A stretch of DNA of 39,995 nucleotides from Bacteroides sp. (GTDB taxonomy: Bacteria > Bacteroidota > Bacteroidia > Bacteroidales > Bacteroidaceae). The stretch is from NCBI GenBank assembly GCA_017471925.1, contig JAFURM010000049.1, positions 1-39,995 of the forward strand, given 5' to 3'. The translations under genes and the position numbers were made by a program. The notes below the pieces were generated by a model. The model saw nothing but the letters and a program-made list of their open reading frames with translations, was not told the DNA's origin and made no database searches. Of the stretch, positions 16,758-25,860 are shown piece after piece; position 1 is the first letter of the stretch, and the number at the start of each line of letters is the position of its first letter.

Positions 16758-18569
16758 ATGAAATTGAAATCTTATATATATTCATTTGTTGCAAGCGTGA
16801 TGGTACTGTTCTCCGCTTGTACACCCGATGAGTACGATTTGGGTGCAAAGGAATTCGTGCCTGGAGATTTGGTAGAGGGTATCGCATACTCCATCACCCA
16901 TGATTCCAGCAATCCGAATATTGTATATTTGGAAAACTTATTGGGTACCGAATACACTCCGCTGTGGGAACATCCGCAAGGACGTAGCCAAGAACATAAG
17001 ATTACATTGAAAATGCCTTTCGAAGGTACTTATTCGGTTAAGTTTGGTATAGAAACCCGTGGAGGTGCTGTATATGGTCAGGAAACTACCTTTACAATTA
17101 ATTCCTTCTGTGCAGATTTTGTAACCGATGAGTTGTGGACAATGCTTACCGGTGGAGTTGGTAACAGTAAAAAATGGTTCATTGATTTGGACGAGAATGG
17201 AGTGAGCCGTTATTTCGCCGGTCCGGTATTCTTTAAGGGTACTGACGATTCTTGGGAAACCATAACCAATGGTGTTGTATTGGATGGTGCCGACTCTTGG
17301 GCATGGGATGCCGATTGGGGTGGTGTTGCCGGTTGGCAATTCGATGCAACAGCCATGGATTTTGGTTACATGGAATTTGACCTTAACGGTGGCTCTAACC
17401 TGACAACCGTACAAAATTCATTGGGACGTACTCAGACCGGTAAGTTTATGCTCGATGTCAATAATCATACCATTGCATTTACCGATGTTGAATTGTTGCA
17501 CGATGCGACCAATGACGCTCAAGTAGCTTCATGGACAGGTACCTTGAAACTGTTGTCGTTGACTGAAAATACCATGCAGATTGGTGTAATTAGAGCTTCC
17601 GATCCTTGTTTGTTATGTTTTAATTACATTTCGGAAGACTATTATAACAATTGGACTCCCCCGGCAGTAAACAATGATGTTGTTCCCGAACTGGCTACTG
17701 ATTGGAGAGATTATGTAGAGCCTAAGACGAATAAGGTAATTACTTATAAGCTTTCTGATGATACTCCGTTCGACTGGTGTAATTTGGACGGTTCTTTGAA
17801 GGCCGCTTCTGCAGCTTTCACTCCTGTAAGTGGCATAGAAGAAATTATTTTAGTCCTTAATAGCGGAACAAGAGAATATTCGTTTACCGATATCAGTGGT
17901 AACGAAACTACAGGTTCGTATACATTGAGCGACGAAGGTATCTATACATTCGAACCGGCTCTTCCTCAAATTACATTGTCGGCAGATGGTCGTGCCAAAC
18001 TGATGACCAATCCGGACAATTCCTTGCGAATCATGCAATACGAAGTGGATGATTTCTCCGGAGCGTTGACAGATTTGTGGCTTGCTTCGAAGGAAGTGGA
18101 CGATCAGGGAAACTTGTATCAATATATGGGTTATCATTGGGTACCTCAAGTAGCCGGTGCTACCAAACAATATAAAGCTACATTGAATTTCTTTGATACT
18201 GATTGGGTATTTATCTATAGCGATCCTGTATTCATTCCCGGAAATGGGGATTATACTCTTACTGTCAATGGTTCGAGCAGTGCCGCTTATGGTATGTATC
18301 TGGACATTGAAAAGATTTTGAAAGATTTTCCGAATATGGATGTAGCCATTAAGGATATCAAGGTAGATGGCACAAGCATTGAATTTGATGATACAGCTAT
18401 TGACAGAGGTATAGGTGATGCTGAAACAACAGCTCGTCGTTACATTCTTAATCCTTGGGGCGCTACAGCAGCCGATGGCCCTAAATATTCATTTACTTCG
18501 AGCATAGCTGTTACCATTACAGTAAATACAGATACCGGAACTCCATTTATTCCTGTTTCTGAAGAATGA
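16758..18569 (+). CDS. Surface glycan-binding lipoprotein, SusE position
   Basis: This 603-residue lipoprotein (signal ending LFSACTP, Cys21) is encoded directly after SusD. An N-terminal PKD or Ig-like domain (about 30-120) is followed by a larger beta-rich region (about 125-290) rich in tryptophan and tyrosine, for example DSWAWDADWGGVAGW. Two further beta-rich segments fill about 300-600. Such proteins typically hold polysaccharide at the cell surface. It does not look like the classical SusE or SusF. The gene is clearly AT-richer than its neighbours: a 60-base sample at 17701-17760 has 20 G+C, against 36 in a sample at 34501-34560. Binding function is inferred from position, lipidation and aromatic content. 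Confidence 0.75.
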   Translation: MKLKSYIYSFVASVMVLFSACTPDEYDLGAKEFVPGDLVEGIAYSITHDSSNPNIVYLENLLGTEYTPLWEHPQGRSQEHKITLKMPFEGTYSVKFGIETRGGAVYGQETTFTINSFCADFVTDELWTMLTGGVGNSKKWFIDLDENGVSRYFAGPVFFKGTDDSWETITNGVVLDGADSWAWDADWGGVAGWQFDATAMDFGYMEFDLNGGSNLTTVQNSLGRTQTGKFMLDVNNHTIAFTDVELLHDATNDAQVASWTGTLKLLSLTENTMQIGVIRASDPCLLCFNYISEDYYNNWTPPAVNNDVVPELATDWRDYVEPKTNKVITYKLSDDTPFDWCNLDGSLKAASAAFTPVSGIEEIILVLNSGTREYSFTDISGNETTGSYTLSDEGIYTFEPALPQITLSADGRAKLMTNPDNSLRIMQYEVDDFSGALTDLWLASKEVDDQGNLYQYMGYHWVPQVAGATKQYKATLNFFDTDWVFIYSDPVFIPGNGDYTLTVNGSSSAAYGMYLDIEKILKDFPNMDVAIKDIKVDGTSIEFDDTAIDRGIGDAETTARRYILNPWGATAADGPKYSFTSSIAVTITVNTDTGTPFIPVSEE

Positions 18570-18600
18570 TGTTTATCAAACAATTTAATAAAAAGAAATT

Positions 18601-20592
18601 ATGAAACTTAGATATTTATCAGGTACTCTTCTGTTAGCTATAGGAATGTTCGTCTCTTCTTGTGAAGACGATACGGAAGACTATACCATCAGAACTGGTG
18701 AAATCGTATCCGAGATTACGACAGGAGCAGCAGATGCTACGGCTGTTTCTGCCCAAATCCAAGGAACAGTAAAGGATTTGACATTGGTATCATCGTCCTC
18801 TTATGAAGTAGGTGTCATTTACAGCACCAATGAGAATCCTACTGCCAGTGGAACAAAGAAAGTAGGCAGTGTGGACGAGAACGGAAATGTTACAGTGACG
18901 CTCACGGGACTCACGACAGGGGTTACCTACTATTATGCCACCTATGTAACTCTTCAGAAAAAGGTGAACTACTTTGGTGAAGTGAAGTCTTTTGTAGCCA
19001 CACAAGTGAAGGTTACGACAGCCGATGCGGCAGACGTTACAGCTACCAAGGCTAAATTTGAGGCAACGATAACAGGAACTGACGGCGTTGAGACTGCCAC
19101 AGGCGTTAAGGTTTCATTGACCGAAGCGGAAGTAAAAGAAGGCAATGAATATGCGTTGGGTCTGGTGGAATCCTTGTTACCGGGCACTACCTACTATTAT
19201 GTAGCATACGCGAAAGTGGGTGAAAGCTACATATACGGCGAAACCAAATCATTCACGACTGCCAGTCAGGTTATGGAATATATAGATTTAGGGTTGAGCG
19301 TGCTTTGGGCTAAATGCAACATTGGAGCCGAAGCCGAACAAGAGAGTGGTGCAACCTTTGCATATGGTGACGATGTGGTATCTCGCCTGAGCATTGATGT
19401 AGACACTCCGATGAGCAGCCAAATGCCCACCGAAGCCCACTTTGCCGAATTGGTAGCAAACACCACACAAGAATGGACTACCGTGGAGGGCGTAGAAGGT
19501 ATGCGATTCACTGCCAACAATGGCAACAGCATATTTATGCCGGCTACCAATGGTCAGGGGCTCTATTGGAGTGCTACTTCCAACAGTACCAATGCCGCTT
19601 ATGGCTCTACGCTGAACTTTGCAAGCACCAACGCCAAGGTAGGAACATCTACCATTGAATCGACTCTCGCTGTTCGCTCGGTTCGTCCGTATGCCGTGCT
19701 GAATCCGAATATGGACAACTTGGTATGGGGCGATTTGGAAGGCAATGGTAGGTTACGTATTGAAATCTACAACATGTATGGTGCAACAGCTAACGCTCCC
19801 GCAGTAGATCCTTCTACCATAAAGTTCAATAAGAATATGGTTGTCAGCTTCACATTAGGAGGTGTTACCGACAATTTGAAAGAAGGTGCAGCTGGTTCTT
19901 ATGTAGCCGGTTTGGAATATGCCGATGCCGATTGGGAACCGTCCTATTGGTCAGGACTCAGTATGGGACAATATGAAGCCAATGTAACCGGTGACGGAAC
20001 TTACACCGTATGGATGGAGACAACCGCTTTGACCGAGGGCGCTGCTGTATTCTGTGTAGACATTGCGAACCTGATGGCAGACATCGTAGACCCGTTATTG
20101 GTTACAGTAACAGTAGACGCAATCAAATTGGATGCCGATGTAGAACAGGCAACAAACGCCGATGCTATACAATTCCAAAATAAAGATGGAAACGGAACTG
20201 ATGGACGCATTGAGATTTACAATGAATACGGCAATGGTGGTGCGGTTGCTCCGCAGTTCTATAACGACAAACTTCGATTCAACGGACTGATGTTGGTAGA
20301 CTTCACCATCTCTGGCATTGACGGAAACCTGATTGACGGAGCTGCTGCCAGCTACAAGACAGAACTGAGTTTTGCTGAAGCTGATTGGGATACTCAGTAT
20401 TGGGGTGGTGCCGGCTATGGCGATACGACAGTAACCGGTGACGGAACCTATCAGGTATACGCTTATCTGAATGGTAACTGTGAAGGTGCTGTAGTATGGA
20501 CTATTGAACTGTATGGCTTGTGGAAAGACCTCGTGGACACTTCAAAGGTAAATGTAACAATCAATAAAGTCGTTACTCCCGGCAAATATTGA
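18601..20592 (+). CDS. Surface lipoprotein with Fn3-like, FISUMP-like and duplicated C-terminal domains
   Basis: This 663-residue lipoprotein has a signal ending FVSSCEDD (Cys21). Two Fn3-like repeats occupy about 33-222, each ending in a YYYA(T/Y)-type strand. A FISUMP-like domain follows (about 225-370), with IDLGLSVLWAKCNIGA at its start, the PTEAHFAEL segment, and RSVRPY at its end. The last 290 residues are two copies of one domain (about 372-518 and 525-663), aligned by RIEIYN-YG, VSFTLGG/VDFTISG, ADW..-YW and VTGDGTY. The duplicated domain is aromatic-rich and is the most likely carbohydrate-binding part. It is the last gene before a strong terminator. Glycan binding is inferred; I do not know a characterised protein with this order of domains. 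Confidence 0.7.
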   Translation: MKLRYLSGTLLLAIGMFVSSCEDDTEDYTIRTGEIVSEITTGAADATAVSAQIQGTVKDLTLVSSSSYEVGVIYSTNENPTASGTKKVGSVDENGNVTVTLTGLTTGVTYYYATYVTLQKKVNYFGEVKSFVATQVKVTTADAADVTATKAKFEATITGTDGVETATGVKVSLTEAEVKEGNEYALGLVESLLPGTTYYYVAYAKVGESYIYGETKSFTTASQVMEYIDLGLSVLWAKCNIGAEAEQESGATFAYGDDVVSRLSIDVDTPMSSQMPTEAHFAELVANTTQEWTTVEGVEGMRFTANNGNSIFMPATNGQGLYWSATSNSTNAAYGSTLNFASTNAKVGTSTIESTLAVRSVRPYAVLNPNMDNLVWGDLEGNGRLRIEIYNMYGATANAPAVDPSTIKFNKNMVVSFTLGGVTDNLKEGAAGSYVAGLEYADADWEPSYWSGLSMGQYEANVTGDGTYTVWMETTALTEGAAVFCVDIANLMADIVDPLLVTVTVDAIKLDADVEQATNADAIQFQNKDGNGTDGRIEIYNEYGNGGAVAPQFYNDKLRFNGLMLVDFTISGIDGNLIDGAAASYKTELSFAEADWDTQYWGGAGYGDTTVTGDGTYQVYAYLNGNCEGAVVWTIELYGLWKDLVDTSKVNVTINKVVTPGKY

Positions 20593-20625
20593 TTAAGGAA
20601 CATCCAATAAAGTACACTTAACCTC

Positions 20626-20670
20626 AATGGCTGCATACTCTCTTCGGAGGGATGCAGCCATTGCTGTTTT
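20626..20670 (+). terminator. Intrinsic terminator of the SusCD/binding-protein operon
   Basis: An 11-base perfect stem (AATGGCTGCAT at 20626-20636 and its complement at 20652-20662) with a loop that can extend it is followed by GCTGTTTTT. A second small hairpin, GCTGTT/AACAGC, follows at 20663-20679. Confidence 0.9.
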
Positions 20671-20690
20671 TAGAACAGCACCTACTTGTT

Positions 20691-20778
20691 CGACAAAGTA
20701 TATATTAAACTGCCGATGAAGTTATATTAAATGCCCGATGAAGTATATATTAAATAGGTGATGAAGTATATATTCCTC
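20691..20778. repeat. Tandem array of four 22-23-base units upstream of GH5 operon
   Basis: The units begin near 20691, 20714, 20736 and 20759. They share GA(T/C)(G/A)AAGTATATATTAAA with small changes; the second lacks two bases of TATATA and the fourth diverges at its end. The spacing is close to two helical turns, which would put all units on one DNA face. The array sits 85-170 bases upstream of the GH5 -7 box, suggesting regulator binding sites. Confidence 0.75.
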
Positions 20779-20862
20779 TTTTTGAATACAGAGATACCCT
20801 CCGAGCAACAAATAATACCCCTAAAAATAACATTTAGTCAGGAAGTTTACGAGTGAATGAAT

Positions 20863-20870
20863 TACTTTTG
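20863..20870 (+). promoter_or_regulatory. Putative -7 box of the GH5 operon
   Basis: TACTTTTG matches TAnnTTTG exactly. There is no TTTG 19-21 bases upstream. The predicted leader is about 65 bases and contains GCCTTG-ACAG-CAAGGC, a six-base-pair hairpin. Confidence 0.55.
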
Positions 20871-20941
20871 CAAACGTGAAATGTTGCCTTGACAGCAAGG
20901 CACCGATTCAAGAATAAACGTATAGCTAAAAACAAGACAAG

Positions 20942-22741
20942 ATGGTGAATAGTTTGAGAAATTGGTTGATGATGTTGGGTGCCTTGGTTGCGCTTTCCAT
21001 GACGGCAGTAAGTTGTTCCAGTGACAGCGACAAGGTGGAAGAACCCCAGATTATCATACCCAACAATCTCGCCAACGAAGGCATGACCTTCGCACAGTCC
21101 GGAGGAACGAACTACCTGAGCATATCCGCCAATGTGGAACTGGAAGTGACATCGGATGCCGCATGGTGTAGCGTGAAGCATGTCAACACTACGGCCAACG
21201 GTACGGCACGCTATGAAGTGACCACCGAAGCCAACACCACCACAGAAGACCGTACGGCCACCATCACCATCAAGGGAGGTGGAATCACCCAATCCATGAA
21301 GGTGACACAGACCGCTGCCGATGGACTGCTGATAGAGAAAGACCTCTTTGAGAACATCGCAGCCGCCGGAGGCACCATCGAAGTGAAGTTCACCACCAAC
21401 GGCGAACCTTCCATCACCATCAACGACAACTGGATAACGGCCGACCAGACACGTGCAAGCATGGTGGCCAAGACCAAGACATTCAGCATTGCAGCCAACC
21501 GCGGCGATGCCCGCACAGGCAGCATCACCTTCACGCTCGGCACACTGACACAGACCGTAACCGTGAAGCAGCTGGCCGGTGAGCAGAGCGGCAGCCTCAA
21601 CTTCACCGACGGTGATGCCCAAAGCATAGCCTACCAGTTGGGATTGGGATGGAACTTAGGCAACCAGTTTGATGCACACAACAACGGTGTAGCCAACGAA
21701 ACGGCCTGGGGAAATCCTGCCGTAACCCAAACGACATTTGAAAAGATTGCCGCTGCTGGATTCACCTCCGTCCGCATCCCTATCACCTGGATGGGCCAGT
21801 TCGGTGACGGTCCTTCATACACCATTGATGCCGCATGGCTGAACCGCATTGCCGAAGTGGTGGGTTATGCCCAGGCTGCAGGCCTGAAGGTTATCATCAA
21901 CATGCACCACGATGGTGCCGACAGTGCCTACTGGCTGAACATCAAGGATGCCGCAAGCAGCGAAAGCAAGAATACGGCAATTAAGGCCACATACAGTGCC
22001 CTTTGGACACAGATTGCCGAGAAGTTCAAGAATACGGGCAACTTCCTGGTATTCGAATCCATGAACGAGATTCATGACGGCGGATGGGGCTGGGGAGGCA
22101 ACCGCAGCGACGGTGGCAAGCAATACCAGATTCTGAATGAATGGAACCAACTGTTCGTAGACGTTGTGCGTGCCGTTGGAGGTGAGAATACCAACCGCTA
22201 CTTGGCCGTAACCGGCTATTGTGCCGACCCCGACCTCACCATGGATCACCTGGTTATCCCCACCGACAAGCAGAACCGTCTGATGGTGGCCGTACACTAC
22301 TACAACCCCTATGAGTACACCCTGAACGACAAGTTCTCGGAATGGGGACACACGGGTGCAACGGGTAAGAAGGAGTCCTATGGCGACGAAACTGACATGA
22401 AGAACTACTTCAACAAACTCAAGACCAAGTATGTGGACAAGGGCTATCCGGTGTATATCGGTGAGATGGGCTGTGTACACCGCTCGACCGAGCGTGCCGA
22501 ATCGTTCCGCAAGTATTACCTGGAATACCTGTGCAAGGCTGCCCGCACCTATGGACTGGCTCCGATATATTGGGACAACGGTGCGACAGGCAGCGGCAAG
22601 GAGAACTCCGGTCTCTTCAACCATGCCACCGGTGCCTACATCAACAACGCCAAGGATGTGGTGGAAGTAATGGTAAGAGGCTATTTCTCCGACGAAGCAG
22701 ACTACACGCTGGATGCAGTCTATAACAATGCCCCCAAATGA
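20942..22741 (+). CDS. GH5 endoglucanase with two BACON domains, lipoprotein
   Basis: This 599-residue protein has a lipobox ending MTAVSCSS (Cys25). Two BACON-like domains (about 42-126 and 127-217) precede a GH5 catalytic domain (about 225-590). The acid/base glutamate is Glu376 in FESMNEIHDG and the nucleophile is Glu508 in VYIGEMGCVH. MNEI replaces the more usual NEP. The architecture recalls the xyloglucan-active BoGH5A type (GH5_4), but I am not certain of the subfamily. BACON domains probably lift the enzyme from the membrane. As a surface lipoprotein it would make the first cuts in the polysaccharide. The stop codon overlaps the next start by four bases (ATGA), so the pair is translationally coupled. 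Confidence 0.88.
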   Translation: MVNSLRNWLMMLGALVALSMTAVSCSSDSDKVEEPQIIIPNNLANEGMTFAQSGGTNYLSISANVELEVTSDAAWCSVKHVNTTANGTARYEVTTEANTTTEDRTATITIKGGGITQSMKVTQTAADGLLIEKDLFENIAAAGGTIEVKFTTNGEPSITINDNWITADQTRASMVAKTKTFSIAANRGDARTGSITFTLGTLTQTVTVKQLAGEQSGSLNFTDGDAQSIAYQLGLGWNLGNQFDAHNNGVANETAWGNPAVTQTTFEKIAAAGFTSVRIPITWMGQFGDGPSYTIDAAWLNRIAEVVGYAQAAGLKVIINMHHDGADSAYWLNIKDAASSESKNTAIKATYSALWTQIAEKFKNTGNFLVFESMNEIHDGGWGWGGNRSDGGKQYQILNEWNQLFVDVVRAVGGENTNRYLAVTGYCADPDLTMDHLVIPTDKQNRLMVAVHYYNPYEYTLNDKFSEWGHTGATGKKESYGDETDMKNYFNKLKTKYVDKGYPVYIGEMGCVHRSTERAESFRKYYLEYLCKAARTYGLAPIYWDNGATGSGKENSGLFNHATGAYINNAKDVVEVMVRGYFSDEADYTLDAVYNNAPK

Positions 22742-24483
22742 ACTTTAAGAAGATGAACGATATGAAGCATATGAAGAATTGCCTGCTGTTGCTGACCTGT
22801 ATGGTCTCCCTGTTCCTGACGGGATGTTCAGGAAGTGATGATGAACCCGCCATCGCCACCGAAATCAAGACTTCGGCCGATGGCAACGGCCTGACCTTTG
22901 CCAAGAACGGCGGCTCGCTGGAGCTCTTTATCCAGGCCGACGGCGAGGTGGAAGTGAGCAGCAACCAGAGTTGGTGCAAGGTGGAACCGTCTACAACCAC
23001 CTCAACCAAATTAGTGAAATACAACGTGACTGCAGAAGCCAATACGGAGACTGACGACCGCGAGGCTCTCATCAGTGTGACCTCCGGCAAGCTGAGCAAG
23101 AGCGTACAAGTGGTGCAGAGTGCCGCCGACGGACTGATTGTAGCCAAGACCTCCTATGAAGTGAAGCCCGAAGGTGAAACCCTCACCATCAGCTATACCA
23201 CCAACGGCGAACCTGAAATAAGCATTGAGGAGAGTTGGATCAAGCAGATAGCCAACACCCGTGCCTCCATGCAGGAGAAGAGCCTGCAGTTTGAGGTGAC
23301 GGCCAACTATGGCAGTGACCGCACGGGCTACATCACGTTCAGCTTAGGAGACAAGTCCGAGAAAGTGACCGTGAGCCAGAAGAAACTGGAAATAACCAGC
23401 GTAGGCATGGAGAGTGATGCCCTGACCTTGGCCGCCAAACTGTACACCGGCATCAACATCGGCAACACGCTGGAAGCCGTAAACGCCGACAGCAAGACAG
23501 CCGGAGAAACCATGTGGGGCAATCCACAGGTGACCCTGGCCTACATCGAAGGAGTGAAAAAGGCCGGATTCAACGCCGTGCGCATACCCTGTGCATGGGA
23601 CTACTACATTGAAGACCAGACAACCTACAAACTGAAAGAGAGCTGGCTGAATCGCGTGAACGAAGTGGTGGGCTATTGCGTGAGCAATGACCTGTATGCC
23701 ATTGTGAATATCCACTGGGACGGCGGCTGGTTGGAGAACAACTGCACAGCCGACAAGCAGGAAGAGAACACCAAGAAGCAATATGCCCTGTGGAAGCAGA
23801 TAGCCGAAAAGCTGAACCACTATGACGAGCACCTGCTGCTGGCAGGTTGTAACGAGCCTAACGTGGAGAATGCCGAACAGATGAAAGTGCTGAAGGCGTA
23901 TGAGCAGGCCTTTGTAGATGCCGTGCGTGAAACGGGCGGTAACAATGCCGTGCGCAACCTGATTGTGCAGGGGCCCTCCACCAACATTGACAAGACCGTG
24001 GAACTGTTCAGTCTGCCCGAGGATGTCGTGCCCAACCGTCTGCTGGTAGAGGTACACTACTATGACCCGTGGAACTTCTGCGGCATGGATAAGGACGAGG
24101 AGTGGGGCAAGATGTCCTACTATTGGGGCGACTACATGGTTTCCGGTTCGGACAGGAACTCCACCTGGGGCGACGAAAGTCATGTACGCAGCCAGTTCAA
24201 GAAGATGAAGAACAAGTTTGCCGACCAGGGCATTCCCATGATATTGGGCGAATATGGCGTAATCATCCGCACCGGCCTGGGCGACACACAAGAGGCTCAT
24301 GACAAGTCGCGCCAGCAGTGGCACGAAGTGGTGACCCGCGAGGCTAAGAACCACGGATTGGTACCTTTCCTGTGGGACATCGGCGTCAATGGCTGCATCA
24401 GCCGCTACACGGGCGAGACCCAAGACAATTATGTGCTCGACGGCATCATGAAGGGAGCTGCCGAGGGTAACTATCCGTTTTAA
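22738..24483 (+). CDS. Second GH5 endoglucanase with BACON domains, lipoprotein
   Basis: This 581-residue protein has a lipobox ending FLTGCSGS (Cys30). Tandem BACON-like domains (about 45-220) lead into a GH5 domain (about 225-575). The acid/base is Glu373 in GCNEPNVEN and the nucleophile is Glu505 in MILGEYGVI. The catalytic domain differs clearly from its two neighbours: it has GINIGNTLEA, NIHWDGGWLENN and the standard NEP motif, resembling GH5_4 endoglucanases of Prevotella and Bacteroides. Start choice among Met1, Met6, Met9 and Met12 is open; the ATGA overlap favours Met1. It probably gives a different cleavage preference from the flanking enzymes. Six bases separate it from the next gene. 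Confidence 0.88.
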   Translation: MNFKKMNDMKHMKNCLLLLTCMVSLFLTGCSGSDDEPAIATEIKTSADGNGLTFAKNGGSLELFIQADGEVEVSSNQSWCKVEPSTTTSTKLVKYNVTAEANTETDDREALISVTSGKLSKSVQVVQSAADGLIVAKTSYEVKPEGETLTISYTTNGEPEISIEESWIKQIANTRASMQEKSLQFEVTANYGSDRTGYITFSLGDKSEKVTVSQKKLEITSVGMESDALTLAAKLYTGINIGNTLEAVNADSKTAGETMWGNPQVTLAYIEGVKKAGFNAVRIPCAWDYYIEDQTTYKLKESWLNRVNEVVGYCVSNDLYAIVNIHWDGGWLENNCTADKQEENTKKQYALWKQIAEKLNHYDEHLLLAGCNEPNVENAEQMKVLKAYEQAFVDAVRETGGNNAVRNLIVQGPSTNIDKTVELFSLPEDVVPNRLLVEVHYYDPWNFCGMDKDEEWGKMSYYWGDYMVSGSDRNSTWGDESHVRSQFKKMKNKFADQGIPMILGEYGVIIRTGLGDTQEAHDKSRQQWHEVVTREAKNHGLVPFLWDIGVNGCISRYTGETQDNYVLDGIMKGAAEGNYPF

Positions 24484-24489
24484 GACAAG

Positions 24490-25755
24490 ATGAGAAAGCA
24501 TAAGAACAGATATGGTATATCAGGCGTGATGCTGCTGGGCATCCTGTTCCTGCTCTCCTGCTCCCAGGCCGGGAGACAAGAGAAGAGCAGCGGGACAGAG
24601 AGTGCCGACACGCTCACAGCCTCTACACCTTATGAAGTGGCCGAGATGCTGGGCTTGGGATGGAACCTGGGCAACCAGATGGACGCACACAACAACGGGG
24701 TGGCCGATGAAACCAGCTGGCAGAATCCCGCGGCTACACAAGCTACCTTCGACAGTGTGGCTCGTGCCGGCTTCACCTCCGTGCGCATCCCCATCACTTG
24801 GCTGGGCAAGGTAGGCAAGGCTCCCGAATACAAAATAGAGGGTGCCTATATGGATCGCGTGGCCGAACTCGTCGGTTGGGCCGAGCAAGCCGGTCTGAAG
24901 GTCATCATCAATATCCATCACGACGGTGCCGACAGCCGATATTGGCTCAACATCAAGGAGGCAGCCAAGAACGACTCCGTACTGGCCGCCACCAAGGCGC
25001 AGCTGGCTGCCATGTGGACACAGATAGCCGAACGCTTCAAGGAGAAGGGACGCTTCCTGATATTCGAAGCCATGAACGAAATCCACGACGGCGGCTGGGG
25101 CTGGGGCGAGAACCGTACCGATGGCGGACGGCAATATGGCGTGCTGAACGAATGGAACCAAGTGTTCGTGGATGCCGTGCGCAACGTGGGCGGCAAGAAT
25201 GCCGACCGCTACTTAGCCGTTCCCGGTTATTGCACCAATCCCTCACTGACCATTGAACACCTGAAACTGCCCGTGGACCGCGTAGCGAACCGGCTGTGGG
25301 TAAGCGTGCACTTCTATGATCCCTACCAGTATGCCTTGGACAACAGCTATACGGAATGGGGACACACCGGACGCGTAGGCAAGGCACTGCCCCATGCCGA
25401 CGAGAACAGCATCAAGGAGGTCTTCGGACAACTGAAGGCACGCTTCGTGGATCAGGGCATTCCGGTCTATATCGGAGAGATGGGATGCGTGCACCGCGAC
25501 ACCGACAGAGGCGAAGCCTTCCGTAAGTACTACTTAGAGTACATCTGCAAGGCAGCCAAGGAGCACGGCCTGGCCACCTTCTTCTGGGACAATGGCTATG
25601 CAGGGACGGGAAAAGAGAATTCGGGCCTGATAGACCATGCCACGGGAGCCTACCTGAACAATGCCAAGGAGGTGATTGCCGTCATGAAGAAGGCCGTCTT
25701 CACCAAGGACGAATCCTATACACTGGAAACGATATACAACAATGCACCCCTATGA
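24490..25755 (+). CDS. Third GH5 endoglucanase, compact form without BACON
   Basis: This 421-residue lipoprotein (signal ending LLSCSQAG, Cys24) passes through a short linker straight into a GH5 domain (about 50-415). The acid/base is Glu197 in FEAMNEIHDG and the nucleophile is Glu330 in VYIGEMGCVH. It is a close paralogue of the first GH5: both share GLGWNLGNQ-DAHNNGVA, HHDGADS-YWLNIK and C-terminal YNNAP. It lacks the two BACON domains, so it should sit closer to the membrane or act on shorter chains in the periplasm. The next gene is the regulator, behind a terminator. Confidence 0.88.
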   Translation: MRKHKNRYGISGVMLLGILFLLSCSQAGRQEKSSGTESADTLTASTPYEVAEMLGLGWNLGNQMDAHNNGVADETSWQNPAATQATFDSVARAGFTSVRIPITWLGKVGKAPEYKIEGAYMDRVAELVGWAEQAGLKVIINIHHDGADSRYWLNIKEAAKNDSVLAATKAQLAAMWTQIAERFKEKGRFLIFEAMNEIHDGGWGWGENRTDGGRQYGVLNEWNQVFVDAVRNVGGKNADRYLAVPGYCTNPSLTIEHLKLPVDRVANRLWVSVHFYDPYQYALDNSYTEWGHTGRVGKALPHADENSIKEVFGQLKARFVDQGIPVYIGEMGCVHRDTDRGEAFRKYYLEYICKAAKEHGLATFFWDNGYAGTGKENSGLIDHATGAYLNNAKEVIAVMKKAVFTKDESYTLETIYNNAPL

Positions 25756-25860
25756 ACAAAATAAACAAAATACAATGTAAATAAGAGTTAGGAATAATTG
25801 TAATCGGTCAATAAAGAAAAAACGTTTTCATAGGGTTTATTAATAATATAGGTTTTTAGG

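Larger units (their letters stand above)
20593..20941 (+). other. Intergenic region between binding proteins and GH5 operon
   Basis: This 349-base gap holds a terminator (20626-20670), a four-unit 22-23-base repeat array (20691-20778), a -7 box (20863-20870) and a small hairpin in the predicted leader (20884-20899). About 60 bases between the repeat array and the -7 box show nothing further. Confidence 0.75.

Noticed and set aside
20691-20778. CRISPR-like array
   Set aside because: Units are contiguous with no unique spacers, few in number and degenerate, and no cas genes are present.
23344-24501. A 385-codon antisense open frame over the second GH5
   Set aside because: It mirrors a strongly coding GH5 frame and shows no recognisable fold, start signal or promoter.
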